Notes: generated by a model not told the origin, from the letters alone. DNA of 64,000 nt from Bacteroides sp. (GCA_021201335.1 JAJQFD010000044.1:26356-90355); one strand, 5' to 3'; shown: positions 51,344 to 61,899, counted from the first letter of the stretch. Translations and numbers: made by a program.

Positions 51344-52498
51344 ATGGATATAAATCACGTAAGAAGTCGTTTTGCTAAACATTTTGATGGAACAACCGGT
51401 TCTGTATATACTTCTCCCGGCCGTATTAACCTCATTGGTGAACATACTGATTATAACGGGGGATTTGTATTTCCAGGTGCGGTAGATAAAGGTATCGTTG
51501 CTGAAATTAGACCAAACGGCACAGACAAAGTTCGTTGTTATTCAATTGACTTAAAAGATAAGGTAGAGTTCGGTTTGAATGAAGAAGACAAGCCACGTAC
51601 TACCTGGGCAAAATATATATTCGGTGTTTGTCGCGAAATGATTAAACGCGGTGTTGACGTTAAAGGATTCGATACAGCTTTTTCGGGTGATGTTCCTCTC
51701 GGAGCAGGTATGTCTTCATCAGCTGCTTTGGAAAGTACGTATGCGTTTGCGATTAATGAACTTTTCGGAGAAAATAAAATAGATAAATTCGAACTGGCTA
51801 AGGCTGGCCAAGCTACAGAACACAATTACGTGGGTGTAAACTGTGGTATCATGGATCAATTTGCTTCTGTATTCGGAAAAGCAGGTAACCTTATTCGTCT
51901 GGACTGCCGTTCACTGGAATATAATTATTTCCCATTCAATCCACAAGGATATCGTTTGGTACTGCTTGACTCAGTCGTTAAACATGCATTGGTTGATGGC
52001 GAATACAACAAACGCCGGGCTTCTTGTGAGCATGTTGTGGCTATAATGCAGAAAAAACATCCTCATGTAATGTTCCTTCGGGATGCTAACATGGAAATGC
52101 TGGAAGAAGTAAAAGACCAGGTAAGTGAAGTTGATTACAACCGCGCTAAATATGTGATCGAAGAAATTCAACGCGTATTGGATGTTTCTGATGCGTTAGA
52201 ATTAGGCGATTACGAAACTGTAGGTAAGAAAATGTATGAAACCCACTATGGCATGAGCAAACTTTACGAAGTAAGCTGCGAAGAACTTGACTTCCTCAAT
52301 GACATGGCCAAAGAATGTGGTGTTACCGGTTCACGTGTAATGGGCGGTGGATTTGGTGGTTGTACAATCAATCTGGTAAAAGATGAATTGTATGACGGAT
52401 TTATAACTAAAGCTACAGCTGCTTACAAAGAAAAGTATGGGAAAAGCGCGAAAGTTTATGATGTAGTTATTTCAGACGGATCAAGAAAATTGGCATAA
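51344..52498 (+). CDS. galK: galactokinase
   Basis: A 384-residue GHMP kinase phosphorylating galactose. The galactokinase signature PGRINLIGEHTDYNGGFVFP is near residues 26-45, the ATP-binding GDVPLGAGMSSSAALES near 115-131, and the C-terminal GSRVMGGGFGGCTINLV near 330. Length and motifs are normal. It is the last gene of the galactose operon and is followed by a strong terminator at 52519-52551. Confidence 0.95.
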   Translation: MDINHVRSRFAKHFDGTTGSVYTSPGRINLIGEHTDYNGGFVFPGAVDKGIVAEIRPNGTDKVRCYSIDLKDKVEFGLNEEDKPRTTWAKYIFGVCREMIKRGVDVKGFDTAFSGDVPLGAGMSSSAALESTYAFAINELFGENKIDKFELAKAGQATEHNYVGVNCGIMDQFASVFGKAGNLIRLDCRSLEYNYFPFNPQGYRLVLLDSVVKHALVDGEYNKRRASCEHVVAIMQKKHPHVMFLRDANMEMLEEVKDQVSEVDYNRAKYVIEEIQRVLDVSDALELGDYETVGKKMYETHYGMSKLYEVSCEELDFLNDMAKECGVTGSRVMGGGFGGCTINLVKDELYDGFITKATAAYKEKYGKSAKVYDVVISDGSRKLA

Positions 52499-52518
52499 TC
52501 CAATTATTATATTATACA

Positions 52519-52551
52519 AGGCTATCTCATTCCTTCATTTTGAGATAGCCT
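52519..52551 (+). terminator. Rho-independent terminator of the galactose operon
   Basis: AGGCTATCTCA (52519-52529) pairs perfectly with TGAGATAGCCT (52541-52551) and is followed by TTCTTATTT. Confidence 0.85.
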
Positions 52552-52645
52552 TTCTTATTTGATAAAGTCAATCTACAACAAAAAAGGATACCCCTAATAA
52601 TGGAATATCCTTTCCTCCATACAAAAAACTAACCTTTTATTATCA

Positions 52646-53629
52646 TTAATGTATTCCTTCTGAAGTCATTATCACACGCTTCATTGTACCATCCGGATTA
52701 TAATAAAGCCGGTCGATACAAACTGAACGTCGAAAACTTCCTCCTTCTGTATTTATCGAACCGTTGTGGTAAATGAAGTACCAATCCCCTTTAAATTCAA
52801 TAATAGCCTGGTGATTGGTATTGCTATTGCCAGCAATTTCATTTAGAATACCTTTATATTCCCAAGGGCCATTAATATTCTTACTCATGGCATAACATAT
52901 CTTTTCCGGAAATTCCGAAGCATAAGAAAGATAATACCATTCACCCTGCTTATGAATCCAGGGAGCTTCTGTAAACCGGGGGAGTTGAACCGGCATAATC
53001 GGACTGTCCAATTCTATCATATTTTCCTTCAACCTGGCATAATAACATTGGGTATTACCCCAGAAGAGATAAACTTGTCCGTCCTCATCGATATAAACAC
53101 TTGGATCAATGTCATCCCAGGAAATCCGGGTATATTCAGTGGTCATATCATTGGTGATTAAAGCACTCCCTCTTGCATCTTTAAAAGGCCCGAGTGGGGA
53201 ATCAGCAACAGCAACGCCAATTGACTTTCCGGGTATAGTACCATGCTCTACTGTAACATACCAATAAAACTTACCACCCTTTTCAATTACCTGGCTTGCC
53301 CATGCTTCACCTTTGGCCCACGCAAAGTCTTTGGCTTTCAACGGTACGGGATGTTCCGTCCATGTTTTCAGATCCGAAGAAGAGAACACACACCACTCAT
53401 TCAGTAGATAATGCTGATGAGGTGGAGGACATTCATCGTGTCCTGCATAAAGGTAAACTTTATCATCGTAAACCAATACAGCCGGATCTGCTGTATATTT
53501 ATAGGTTATAATCGGATTTCCGTTAGCCACAAAGGTTGTATCATTTTGCGCTGGTAGCCCCATTGAGACTACCAGTGCAACGAAAAGCAATCTTAATTTA
53601 CCATACAAATTACTAATCCCCTTCACCAT
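52646..53629 (-). CDS. GH43 glycoside hydrolase (arabinosidase/arabinofuranohydrolase type)
   Basis: A 327-residue secreted five-bladed propeller enzyme with a signal peptide ending PAQ. The catalytic residues are visible: TADPAVLVYDDKVYLYAGHD (base Asp), SWDDIDPSVYIDEDGQ (pKa-modulating Asp) and PRFTEAPWIHKQGEWY (acid Glu). It removes arabinofuranose from arabinan or arabinoxylan side chains; the exact linkage cannot be told. It starts at the base following the GH51 stop, so it is the last gene of the GH43-GH51-GH43 run on the minus strand. Confidence 0.87.
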   Translation of the reverse strand: MVKGISNLYGKLRLLFVALVVSMGLPAQNDTTFVANGNPIITYKYTADPAVLVYDDKVYLYAGHDECPPPHQHYLLNEWCVFSSSDLKTWTEHPVPLKAKDFAWAKGEAWASQVIEKGGKFYWYVTVEHGTIPGKSIGVAVADSPLGPFKDARGSALITNDMTTEYTRISWDDIDPSVYIDEDGQVYLFWGNTQCYYARLKENMIELDSPIMPVQLPRFTEAPWIHKQGEWYYLSYASEFPEKICYAMSKNINGPWEYKGILNEIAGNSNTNHQAIIEFKGDWYFIYHNGSINTEGGSFRRSVCIDRLYYNPDGTMKRVIMTSEGIH

Positions 53630-55618
53630 TTATTTTTGTGATTTAGTAAACTTATAAATTGCAAATGCATGCGGTTCTAATTCTGCATTGAATATATTTC
53701 CATTCATAGAGACTACCGTTTCTTTAGGAACAATAGCCGATGGCTGTTCGATGGTATTATCTTTGTCCAAATCTTCAGAACGTAGTTTGATACAAACCCC
53801 GTCATTTAATACATCGCCTTTCTTCAAGCCTGTAAAATTCAATGTAACAGGCTGATTTTTATCGGATGTATTCACCACTTTCACAATATAAGTATTATCC
53901 GATTTTTCCCATACGGCACTGGCAAAAAGTCCATTTTGACCCTCAGCACCGGTTACATTCTTTTTGTTCATGGTCAGGGGCAACGTATTGCTTCCTTTAT
54001 TGTGAGCAAACAGTTGTTGCACATAGTAGCTCACAGTACGAACTGAATTTAAATTATCAAACCAGATCATATCCGGACGCCATTGCCAACCTTCAACATG
54101 TGCAAAGAGTGGAGCATACGTTGCCATGTGTACGATATCTGCATTACGCTCCATTCCTGTCATAAATGCAGCTTCAAGCAAAGCAGCATTAAAATGATTC
54201 CATTTTTTTCCCTTTCCATGACAAGCATATTCACCCGCAAATACTTTGGGACCTTTCCGGTCGTAATTATCATACCGGTCACCCTGACTCAGGAACCAGC
54301 TTTCGGGACGATAGAAATGCTCATCCACCAAGTCAACTTTCAAACGTTTCATTTCCGGCCATAGGTAATCAAACTGATCGCCTTCCGAGTTAGGACCGGA
54401 ACTACCAATAATCTTCATGTTGGGATATGCCTTCCGGATTGCTTTTACAAAAGGTTCAAGGCGTTCCGGATATTCTGGTCCCCATTGCTCATTACCAATA
54501 CCAATGAATTTTAGGTTGAAAGGAGCAGGATGGCCCATATCCGCACGTAGTTTTCCCCATTTAGTGGACACATCACCGTTTGCAAACTCAATCAGATCAA
54601 GAGCATCCTGTATGTAACAATCCAGTTCACCAACCGGTACATGCGCATGCATATCCTCATTTTGGAACTGACAAGCCAGTCCACAACTTAATACAGGAAG
54701 AGGCTCTGCACCAATTTCTTCTGAAAGCAGGAAGTATTCATAAAATCCCAAACCATAGCTTTGATAATAATCAGGATAAAAACGATGCGGGAATGTATAA
54801 TGCCAGCGATTTTCGTTCAATGGGCGGTTCTCAACCGGTCCTACGCTTTTTTTCCAGTCATAACGGGTGTCCAGGTCAGTTCCTTCCACAATACAACCAC
54901 CGGGAAAACGGAATACACCCGGTTTAATATCATATAATGCCTGAGCTAGGTCTTTCCGAAGCCCGTTTTCATGTCCTTGCCAGGTATCTACCGGAAAAAG
55001 TGATATATGTTCCAGGTCAACTGTAGTAGAAGAAGCCAGGAAAATACGAAGAACGGCCTTTGGTTCCGTCATTCCAGCTTTCAGGACGACCTGGTATTTT
55101 TTCCATTCTTTCGAGTTAATCACCAAATCCTGACTTGCAAAAGCATGCCGTTCACCCATGCTATTGGTTTTTACCAGCTCTACCCGGATCTTAGAATCCG
55201 CACTACCCTGAGGCAAACGGGCCCATACTGAAAAGCGGTATTCTGCATCTTCCTTTGTTCCAATTCCAAAAAAACCTTCGTTTTCCAATCCAGTGCGTTT
55301 ATGTGCATGTCCGGGATCTGCCAGACGAACATAATGCGGGTTGCGCTCAAAAGGTCCGTCATTCTGTAAAGTCACTTTGCCGAATGTTTTCCATCCCATC
55401 AGGTTCTGTGGGAATTCAAAAGAACGGTTTTTTACCAGTTCGGCATACAGACCTCCGTCTGCTGCATAATTAATATCTTCAAAGAATAAGCCGTACATAG
55501 TTGGCTGAATCTCAGCACCTGCTTTTTGGGTTTGAATAACCATCTCATTGGTCTGCGCCTGCAAAGCTATTCCAGCTGATAAGGCTAAAACAGTAAATAA
55601 AGTTTTGTGCATTCTCAT
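53630..55618 (-). CDS. GH51 alpha-L-arabinofuranosidase
   Basis: A 662-residue exported enzyme (signal 1-21, ending LQAQ). Residues about 60-215 form a carbohydrate-binding-like beta domain, then a TIM barrel with PGVFRFPGGCIVEGTDLDTRYDWK, the acid/base Glu in GIGNEQWGPEYPE, DLVDEHFYRPESWF and the nucleophile Glu in KVFAGEYACHG. A C-terminal beta domain completes the GH51 layout. It releases arabinose from arabinan, arabinoxylan or arabinogalactan. It is flanked by two GH43 genes and likely cotranscribed from the promoter near 57204. Confidence 0.93.
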   Translation of the reverse strand: MRMHKTLFTVLALSAGIALQAQTNEMVIQTQKAGAEIQPTMYGLFFEDINYAADGGLYAELVKNRSFEFPQNLMGWKTFGKVTLQNDGPFERNPHYVRLADPGHAHKRTGLENEGFFGIGTKEDAEYRFSVWARLPQGSADSKIRVELVKTNSMGERHAFASQDLVINSKEWKKYQVVLKAGMTEPKAVLRIFLASSTTVDLEHISLFPVDTWQGHENGLRKDLAQALYDIKPGVFRFPGGCIVEGTDLDTRYDWKKSVGPVENRPLNENRWHYTFPHRFYPDYYQSYGLGFYEYFLLSEEIGAEPLPVLSCGLACQFQNEDMHAHVPVGELDCYIQDALDLIEFANGDVSTKWGKLRADMGHPAPFNLKFIGIGNEQWGPEYPERLEPFVKAIRKAYPNMKIIGSSGPNSEGDQFDYLWPEMKRLKVDLVDEHFYRPESWFLSQGDRYDNYDRKGPKVFAGEYACHGKGKKWNHFNAALLEAAFMTGMERNADIVHMATYAPLFAHVEGWQWRPDMIWFDNLNSVRTVSYYVQQLFAHNKGSNTLPLTMNKKNVTGAEGQNGLFASAVWEKSDNTYIVKVVNTSDKNQPVTLNFTGLKKGDVLNDGVCIKLRSEDLDKDNTIEQPSAIVPKETVVSMNGNIFNAELEPHAFAIYKFTKSQK

Positions 55619-55685
55619 GGGTTATATATGTTTGATTAAAAATGATATGTTATTTCCATTAATATAGAAGTTATTAAAGAGGCTC

Positions 55686-57161
55686 TTACTTCACTCTCTT
55701 ACCCCAGACCGAACGTCCTCTGTTATCAAGTCCGGTGAATAAAATGGTCTTTTTTTCATTCTCCCAGTCCTGTCCTGCAAAAATAAGAAGTTCATTAAAC
55801 TCTTCCTTATTTACAGTCAACTTTAAGGACTGTTTTTCAGTCAAAAAAGACCAATTTTCGTTCATTCCTGTTACATTGCCTTCTGAGAGGGTTAAATGAA
55901 AAGAGTTATTCCATTCTTCCTCCTTTAACTCTCCTTCACCCCACAAGATTTGTCCAGCTTCAAGGTTTCTTTCATGCAAAGGTTCCCGCACCCGGATAAC
56001 TTCCCATTCACCTATCATATCTTTCTCCGTAAACTTGCGGGAAGGAATGGCAGCATATCTTTCGGGAGAAGCCACTGGCCAACCGTCTGAGTTAAAGAAG
56101 ACTTCCCGCACATGTAAAATCATCTGATGATTGTCTGGTGATAGACGAGCCTGGTGAAACATATAATATTTCCCGTCATTTTCTAACACCGCACAATGTC
56201 CGGTACCTGCCCATCCGGGATGATGATCGAATTTATAAGGTGCTGTTAATATTGGAAAGTTATTAAGTGTATCTTTCAGATCCAATCCTTTAAAATCTCT
56301 GAAAGGACCTTCAGGATTATCGGAACGGCCTACTCTTATATTGTAAGTCGTGATTAATGGATCATACGAAACAAAAAGGAAATATTGCTTCAACTCCGGA
56401 TTATAAATTATCTCCGGAGCTTCGAGGTTATCTTTCCGATAATTGGCCCGGCGGGCAACTAAATGCCCCTGATCATCTTTTACTTTGGTTAATCCGGTTA
56501 CCTCGTCCAGTTCAACACAGAATAAACCTCCGAAGTAAGAACCGTAATGCATCCACCATTTCCCCGTTTCCGGATCCTCAATAACACTGGGATCGATGGC
56601 ATTCATAACACTTTCATTATTAGTTTTCACTACACATCCTTTTTGCACCCAAGGTCCTTCGGGCGAATGAGATTCCGCCAAGCCAATATAAGATGTTTTC
56701 CTTCCAAAAGCAGATACAGAAAAATACAAGCGATATATATCTTTATAAGGTATGATATAAGGCGCCCAGATATTAGTAGCTCCTCTCCCACCCGAATTAT
56801 CATGCACCCATTGCACTGCTTCCTCCGGTATTTCAGGAAAAGCCCATCCAACAAACTCCCAGTTAACAAGATCTTTAGACCTGCGCACCTGTACAAAACC
56901 AAGGGGTATACCTTTCTCTTTTGCTTCTTTTCGGTTTTCCGCATAAATGGCGTCAGTAGAATACATGTAAAAGTAATCACCGAGTTTCTTGCAGGAAGGG
57001 TCATGCACATTATAAGGTCCCCATAATTTGTAATCTTCCATTTTAGAGACAGAACGATAATTATCCTTCCACGGATTTTTCGAAGATTCAGGTTTAAAGG
57101 GAGTTTGTTTACATGACAAGCAAACAAGCAACACAGAAAATACTAAAAGCAGCTTTTTCAT
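55686..57161 (-). CDS. GH43 lipoprotein (endo-arabinanase-like) with C-terminal beta domain
   Basis: A 491-residue lipoprotein (MKKLLLVFSVLLVCLSC, Cys17), so it is anchored on the outer membrane. The GH43 catalytic residues are in NVHDPSCKKLGDYFYMYST (Asp), NAIDPSVIEDPETGKWWMHY (Asp) and NLEAPEIIYNPELK (Glu). A C-terminal beta domain (about 385-491, EKDMIGEWEVIRVREPLHE onward) is like that of Bacteroidetes endo-arabinanases. It probably cuts arabinan backbones at the cell surface before GH51 and the second GH43 act. It is the first gene of the arabinan operon. Confidence 0.86.
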   Translation of the reverse strand: MKKLLLVFSVLLVCLSCKQTPFKPESSKNPWKDNYRSVSKMEDYKLWGPYNVHDPSCKKLGDYFYMYSTDAIYAENRKEAKEKGIPLGFVQVRRSKDLVNWEFVGWAFPEIPEEAVQWVHDNSGGRGATNIWAPYIIPYKDIYRLYFSVSAFGRKTSYIGLAESHSPEGPWVQKGCVVKTNNESVMNAIDPSVIEDPETGKWWMHYGSYFGGLFCVELDEVTGLTKVKDDQGHLVARRANYRKDNLEAPEIIYNPELKQYFLFVSYDPLITTYNIRVGRSDNPEGPFRDFKGLDLKDTLNNFPILTAPYKFDHHPGWAGTGHCAVLENDGKYYMFHQARLSPDNHQMILHVREVFFNSDGWPVASPERYAAIPSRKFTEKDMIGEWEVIRVREPLHERNLEAGQILWGEGELKEEEWNNSFHLTLSEGNVTGMNENWSFLTEKQSLKLTVNKEEFNELLIFAGQDWENEKKTILFTGLDNRGRSVWGKRVK

Positions 57162-57203
57162 GGTCTTAGCAGTCACAAAAGTTATGTTATTGATTCTTTT
57201 CTA

Positions 57204-57259
57204 CAAAAATAGAGCTACCTAAAACCGGGAAGGTGGACAAATGGACATTATAGGTGGAC
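57204..57259 (-). promoter_or_regulatory. GH43 operon promoter and candidate HTCS operator
   Basis: On the minus strand GTCCACC occurs at 57253-57259 and 57232-57238 (21-bp period), with a further ATGTCCA between them, and the -7 element TATTTTTG is at 57204-57211. TGTCCACCTTC at the downstream copy is identical to 61811-61821 in front of the LamG gene. Direct repeats one to two turns apart next to the promoter are typical of AraC-type binding by hybrid two-component systems. Confidence 0.6.
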
Positions 57260-57319
57260 GATTGATTTTACGCTGTAAAAGAATCTACTGGCACCTGATG
57301 ATATTAGCGATTATCTTAA

Positions 57320-57327
57320 TACATTTG
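57320..57327 (+). promoter_or_regulatory. -7 element of the HTCS gene
   Basis: TACATTTG matches the consensus and lies 22 nt before the ATG at 57350. No -33 TTTG is present at the normal distance. Confidence 0.5.
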
Positions 57328-57349
57328 TAAACAGATTGAGGAAAATACT

Positions 57350-60300
57350 ATGATGAAAAAACAATTAATTCTATCCCCTTTCCTGTGTATTCTCATATTC
57401 AGTTTCCTTAGACCGGCATACGGGCAGGAGCTGTTTTCTACCCGCTATAACATCACCCACATAACAATGGATAATGGGTTGTTGCATAACTTTATTGATG
57501 ATATATATAAAGACAGCCAAGGTTTTTTATGGATTGCCACGGGTGGAGGAGGCCTTTCCAGGTATGACGGTTATGAGTTTATCCATTATAATACCAATAC
57601 CTCTCCGGTAAAACTTAAAAGTAATTTTCCCAGGAATATTTGTGAGGACAATTTTGGACGTTTGTGGATTACCTCAGAAGGAGGAGTGGATATATTAAAC
57701 CTGAAGACTCTTCAACAGGAATCATTGAAAGACGTTGATAATAAGATTTATCCTTTTTTCAAGCAATCTGCTATCCATGCCATTAAAGACAGCCAAGGAA
57801 ATATCTGGTTATGCAGTGGTACAAATATCCAGAAAATTACCTTCGATAAACAGGGAGAAATTGCCCGCGTGTATACGCTTACTTCTATACCCATCACCAT
57901 ACAAGCCATTACTCTTAGTGACGTAGACAATGATGGAAATATTTGGGCAGGTATTGGAAACCGTATCTATAAATTATACACAGCCAGTAATGCAAGTATT
58001 GAAGCCGTACCTGTTTCTCCTCTATTTGAAGCAGAAGGAGGTATCTTAATCAATACGTTTTGCTTAAAGGAAAATGAAGTCTGGATCGGGACTAATAAGG
58101 GTCTTTTCAGATATAACCGGAATAAAGAAATTGTGAAGATATATGAGTACCAGAAGGAAAATCCCCGTTCTATCTCACAAAACTATATTACAGATTTAGC
58201 TGTTACGCAAGATAAGCAGTTACTTGTCAGCACCTTAAAAGGTATCAATATCTATAATCCGATCACGGATGATTTTGAACAGATTACCCAGGAGGCCAAG
58301 AGTCAACACAGCCAGCTAAGTTCCAATTTTATTAATTGCATACGGGTGGATAATGAGATTATATGGATAGGCAGTGAAACCGGAGGAATCAATAAAATAA
58401 CTCCCCGGAAGCTCGTCGTCCGCAATTACATGCATAATAAAGACAATCCATCTAGTTTATCCCAGAATCTGGTGAATGCTATATACGAAGACCCCACAGG
58501 TAATCTCTGGGTAGGCACCGTAGAGGGAGGATTAAACCGAAAGACGGGAAAAAACGATCAATTCTCCCATTACACAACAGACTCCCCTGCTTATTTATGC
58601 CATAATTCGGTAAGTGCCATTACTTCCGACGAAAATAACCGGCTTTGGGTGGGCACCTGGGGCTATGGAATTACTTTACTCGATTTAAATGATTCCTCTT
58701 TTAAGAAAATCAAAGATATTTCTTCTGATACCAGTCCCGTCAATTTTGTGGGTTCTCTTTGTTATGACTCTATTAATAAAGGTATGTGGATTGGAACCAA
58801 TCCCGGTATTTATTTCTATGACATTCTTACCGATCAATTGCATCAGCCTTTTGACGCCGAAGTAGTCAGTAAAATACATGGTTCACTCGGGGCTATCATT
58901 GACTCCAAAGGTTATTTATGGATGGGTTCAATGGAAGGCGTTTTTATTATCGACCTCCACTCACGGAACGAAAATCAGTTCCTGTACCGCCACTTGCGTT
59001 ATAAACTCAATAACCCAGAATCAGGGTTGATTGAAAAAATTTCCTGCTTTTACTTATCGGCCGACAGTTCTCTCTGGATAGGAAGCAATGGATATGGTAT
59101 TTATAAGTATGAATTAGACGAAAATGAAAAAGGGTACTTCACCGCTTATACGACCGAACATGGCTTAATAAACAACAATGTTAGAGGCCTACTTGAAGAT
59201 GAACAAGGACGACTTTGGATCAGTACCAATAATGGGCTTTCTTGTTTTGAGCCTACAGTCAAGCGTTTCACTAATTATACCAGAGAAGATGGCTTAGCAG
59301 GGAATCAATTTTACTGGAATGCTTATTGCCGTTCCCACAGCGGTACTCTCTACTTTGGGGGGGATAAATGGCCTCATGGCCATAGAAACCAATCGCCGAG
59401 AAACAACATCCTCGCCCTGTAAGGTTACTTTTACTCATTTAAACGTTGCTAACGAAGAAATCTTTCCCGGAAATGAATACATTGAAACGAATATAGCCAC
59501 TGCCCAGAAACTACAGTTACATGAAAGCGATAAATCGTTTTCCCTGGAATTCTCCGCTTTGAATTTCGAGCCTCAGCCCGCTGCTATTTACAGTTACCGG
59601 TTAGAGGGATTTGACGAAGACTGGATAGATGTTTCTGCCAATCGCCGGTTTGCAAGTTATACCAACCTGCCGGCTGGTAAATATACCTTCCAGGTAAAAT
59701 ATAGCTCGGAAGGAAATACAACGGATAGTCCTGTAACCAAGTTGTTAGTGGTGGTAAAGCCTTTCTTTTATAAAACCTGGTGGTTTGTCTGCTTAGTTAT
59801 CCTCCTTGCCAGTTGTTCCGTTATTTATGTATATCTCCACAGGCTGTATAAACTGCAAAAGCAAAAAGAATTACTGCACCGGATGGTAGAAGAACGAACC
59901 AAAGAACTGAAAGAGCAGAATGAGAAAATCACCAAACAGAAGACGCAACTCATCCACATGTCTAAGAAAGCACAGGAACTAACACTAGATAAACTCGCTT
60001 TCTTTACCAACATTACCCATGAATTTCGTACCCCTATCACTTTAATCATTGGTCCGATTGAACGGGCATTGAAGTTAAGTTATAATCCACAAGTTATTGA
60101 ACAGCTTAATTTTGTAGAGCGCAATTCAAAATACCTGCTTTCACTTGTAAATCAGTTGATGGACTTCCGGAAGGTAGAATCAGGGAAGCTGGAAATAAAC
60201 AAAACCAAAGGAGACTTCCTGAAATACCTGGAGTCGATTTTGATACCTTTTGAAGCCTTTGCCGGAGAAAGGAACATACAGATCCGTCGTTTTTATAGAA

Positions 60301-61538
60301 TGAGTAACCCGGAAATATTATTCGACCCGGATGCCATGCAAAAGGTGATAACCAATCTGTTATCCAATGCCATCAAATTCACTTCAGATGGAGGCAAGGT
60401 CAGTATATATGTGATTTCCTACCGGGAAAATGACAAAGAAAAGCTTTATATCAGCGTGAAAGATACCGGAACAGGCATACCGGAGGAAGACTTGCCTAAA
60501 ATATTCTTTCGCTTTTACCAATCCCGGACTAACATTAAATTTCCGGCCTACGGACAGAGCGGTACAGGTATCGGACTTTATTTGTCTAAAAGAATCGTAA
60601 AATTACACGGCGGCACGATACATGCCCGTAACAATAAAAAAGAAGGCAGTGCATTCTGCATTACTCTGCCACTGGAAAGAGAAAGTGGAGCAAGCACAAT
60701 GATAACCGCTTCTCCGGCTCTCCTACAACCGCTGGAAAAAAGTCCGTCACAAATTCCTTCTCACTTCACTCCCGGTCGTCTGACAATTCTTGTGGTAGAG
60801 GATAATAAAGATATGCGAAGTTACATACGCTCCATCTTGGCCGAACAGTACAATACATTTGAAGCCGAAAATGGCGCAGAGGCCCTCACGCTATTAAATA
60901 ATAACAATGTGGATTTCATCATTAGTGACCTGATGATGCCCGTCATGGACGGTATTGAACTGTCGCGCAAAGTTAAAGAAAACTTCACCATTTCTCATAT
61001 CCCTTTCCTCATGCTAACCGCCAAAACCTCTCAGGAATCGCGTATTGAAAGCTATCGCATGGGGGTGGATGAGTATTTACTAAAACCTTTTAGCGAAGAA
61101 CTACTCCTTACCCGCATCACCAATATTCTGGAAAACCGGAAACGCTATCAACAACGCTTCGCCATGAATATGGAAATCCGGGAACTGCAAATGGAAGAAG
61201 AATCCAGCGACAAGAAGTTTCTGGATAAAGCCCTGAGAATTATTAAAGAAAACTATAGAAACTCAGATTACGAAGCGTCTGATTTTATCGAGGCAATGGG
61301 CGTAAGCAAGAGTTTGCTCAACAAAAAGATGCAGAACCTTACCGGGCAATCTATCGGACAGTTTATAAGGAATTATCGTCTTAACATTGCACGCGAACTA
61401 ATTGAGAAGAACAAAATCACCCACAATATGAATATCTCTGAAATAGCTTACGAAGTAGGCTTTAACGATCCGAAATACTTTACCCGCTGCTTTACCAAAC
61501 GTTACAATGTTCCTCCCAGCAGCCTGCTGGAGGGATAA
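57350..61538 (+). pseudogene. hybrid two-component system sensor/regulator, interrupted by a G7-tract frameshift
   Basis: The corrected protein is about 1395 residues. A signal peptide precedes a periplasmic two-bladed-propeller sensor (reg_prop repeats such as DSQGFLWIATGGGGLSRYDG and NNRLWVGTWGYGITLLDL) and a Y_Y_Y domain. Next come a membrane helix (WWFVCLVILLASCSVIYVY), HisKA (FTNITHEFRTPITLIIGPIE), the ATPase (GTGIGLYLSKRIVKLHGG), a receiver (ILVVEDNKDMRS, DLMMPVMDG) and an AraC helix-turn-helix. Two frames overlap at 59319-59422: the first ends LYFGGDKWPHG, the second reads LGGINGLMAIE. Removing one G from GGGGGGG (59357-59363) restores LYFGGINGLMAIE. It should activate the adjacent arabinan genes. 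Confidence 0.88.
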
Positions 61539-61606
61539 CTTAAGCCTCACGAATACATATTGTTGAGCCCTCCCTAATATATACTTACGCTCTGCCGTTA
61601 CCCGAA

Positions 61607-61740
61607 AGGATGTGCATCTTGTATCATACAGGATGTGCATCTTATCTTATACAAGATGTGCTTGTAGTGACTGACAGGATGTACATCCTGTCAGTCACTA
61701 CAAGCGCGCAAGTATAACCAATAGGGCATGGCAAGTATAA
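61607..61740. repeat. composite repeat region with a perfect 44-bp palindrome
   Basis: AGGATGTGCATCTT occurs at 61607-61620 and 61630-61643 (23-bp period). The block 61661-61704 is a perfect 44-bp palindrome (CTTGTAGTGACTG ... CAGTCACTACAAG, no loop bases). GCAAGTATAA follows at 61708-61717 and 61731-61740, the same element as in the tandem array at 39.2 kb. The region lies between the HTCS gene and the LamG gene. It could terminate the HTCS transcript, but no T-run follows. Confidence 0.75.
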
Positions 61741-61810
61741 AGACGTAAGCCGTACAAGGTGAAGGACTTAAATGGTGCATGTGTTCATATATCCACTATG
61801 AAAATACAAA

Positions 61811-61846
61811 TGTCCACCTTCTTAACTATATGTCCACTTATATTTG
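61811..61846 (+). promoter_or_regulatory. LamG gene promoter and candidate HTCS operator
   Basis: TGTCCACC (61811-61818) and TGTCCACT (61831-61838) form a direct repeat with 20-bp period. The -7 element TATATTTG (61839-61846) follows directly. The first copy shares TGTCCACCTTC with the GH43 operon promoter. Confidence 0.58.
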
Positions 61847-61899
61847 TAGTGTAGAAATTACACTAAAAAGAATTTTTAAACCATAAAAGAATCTGTATT

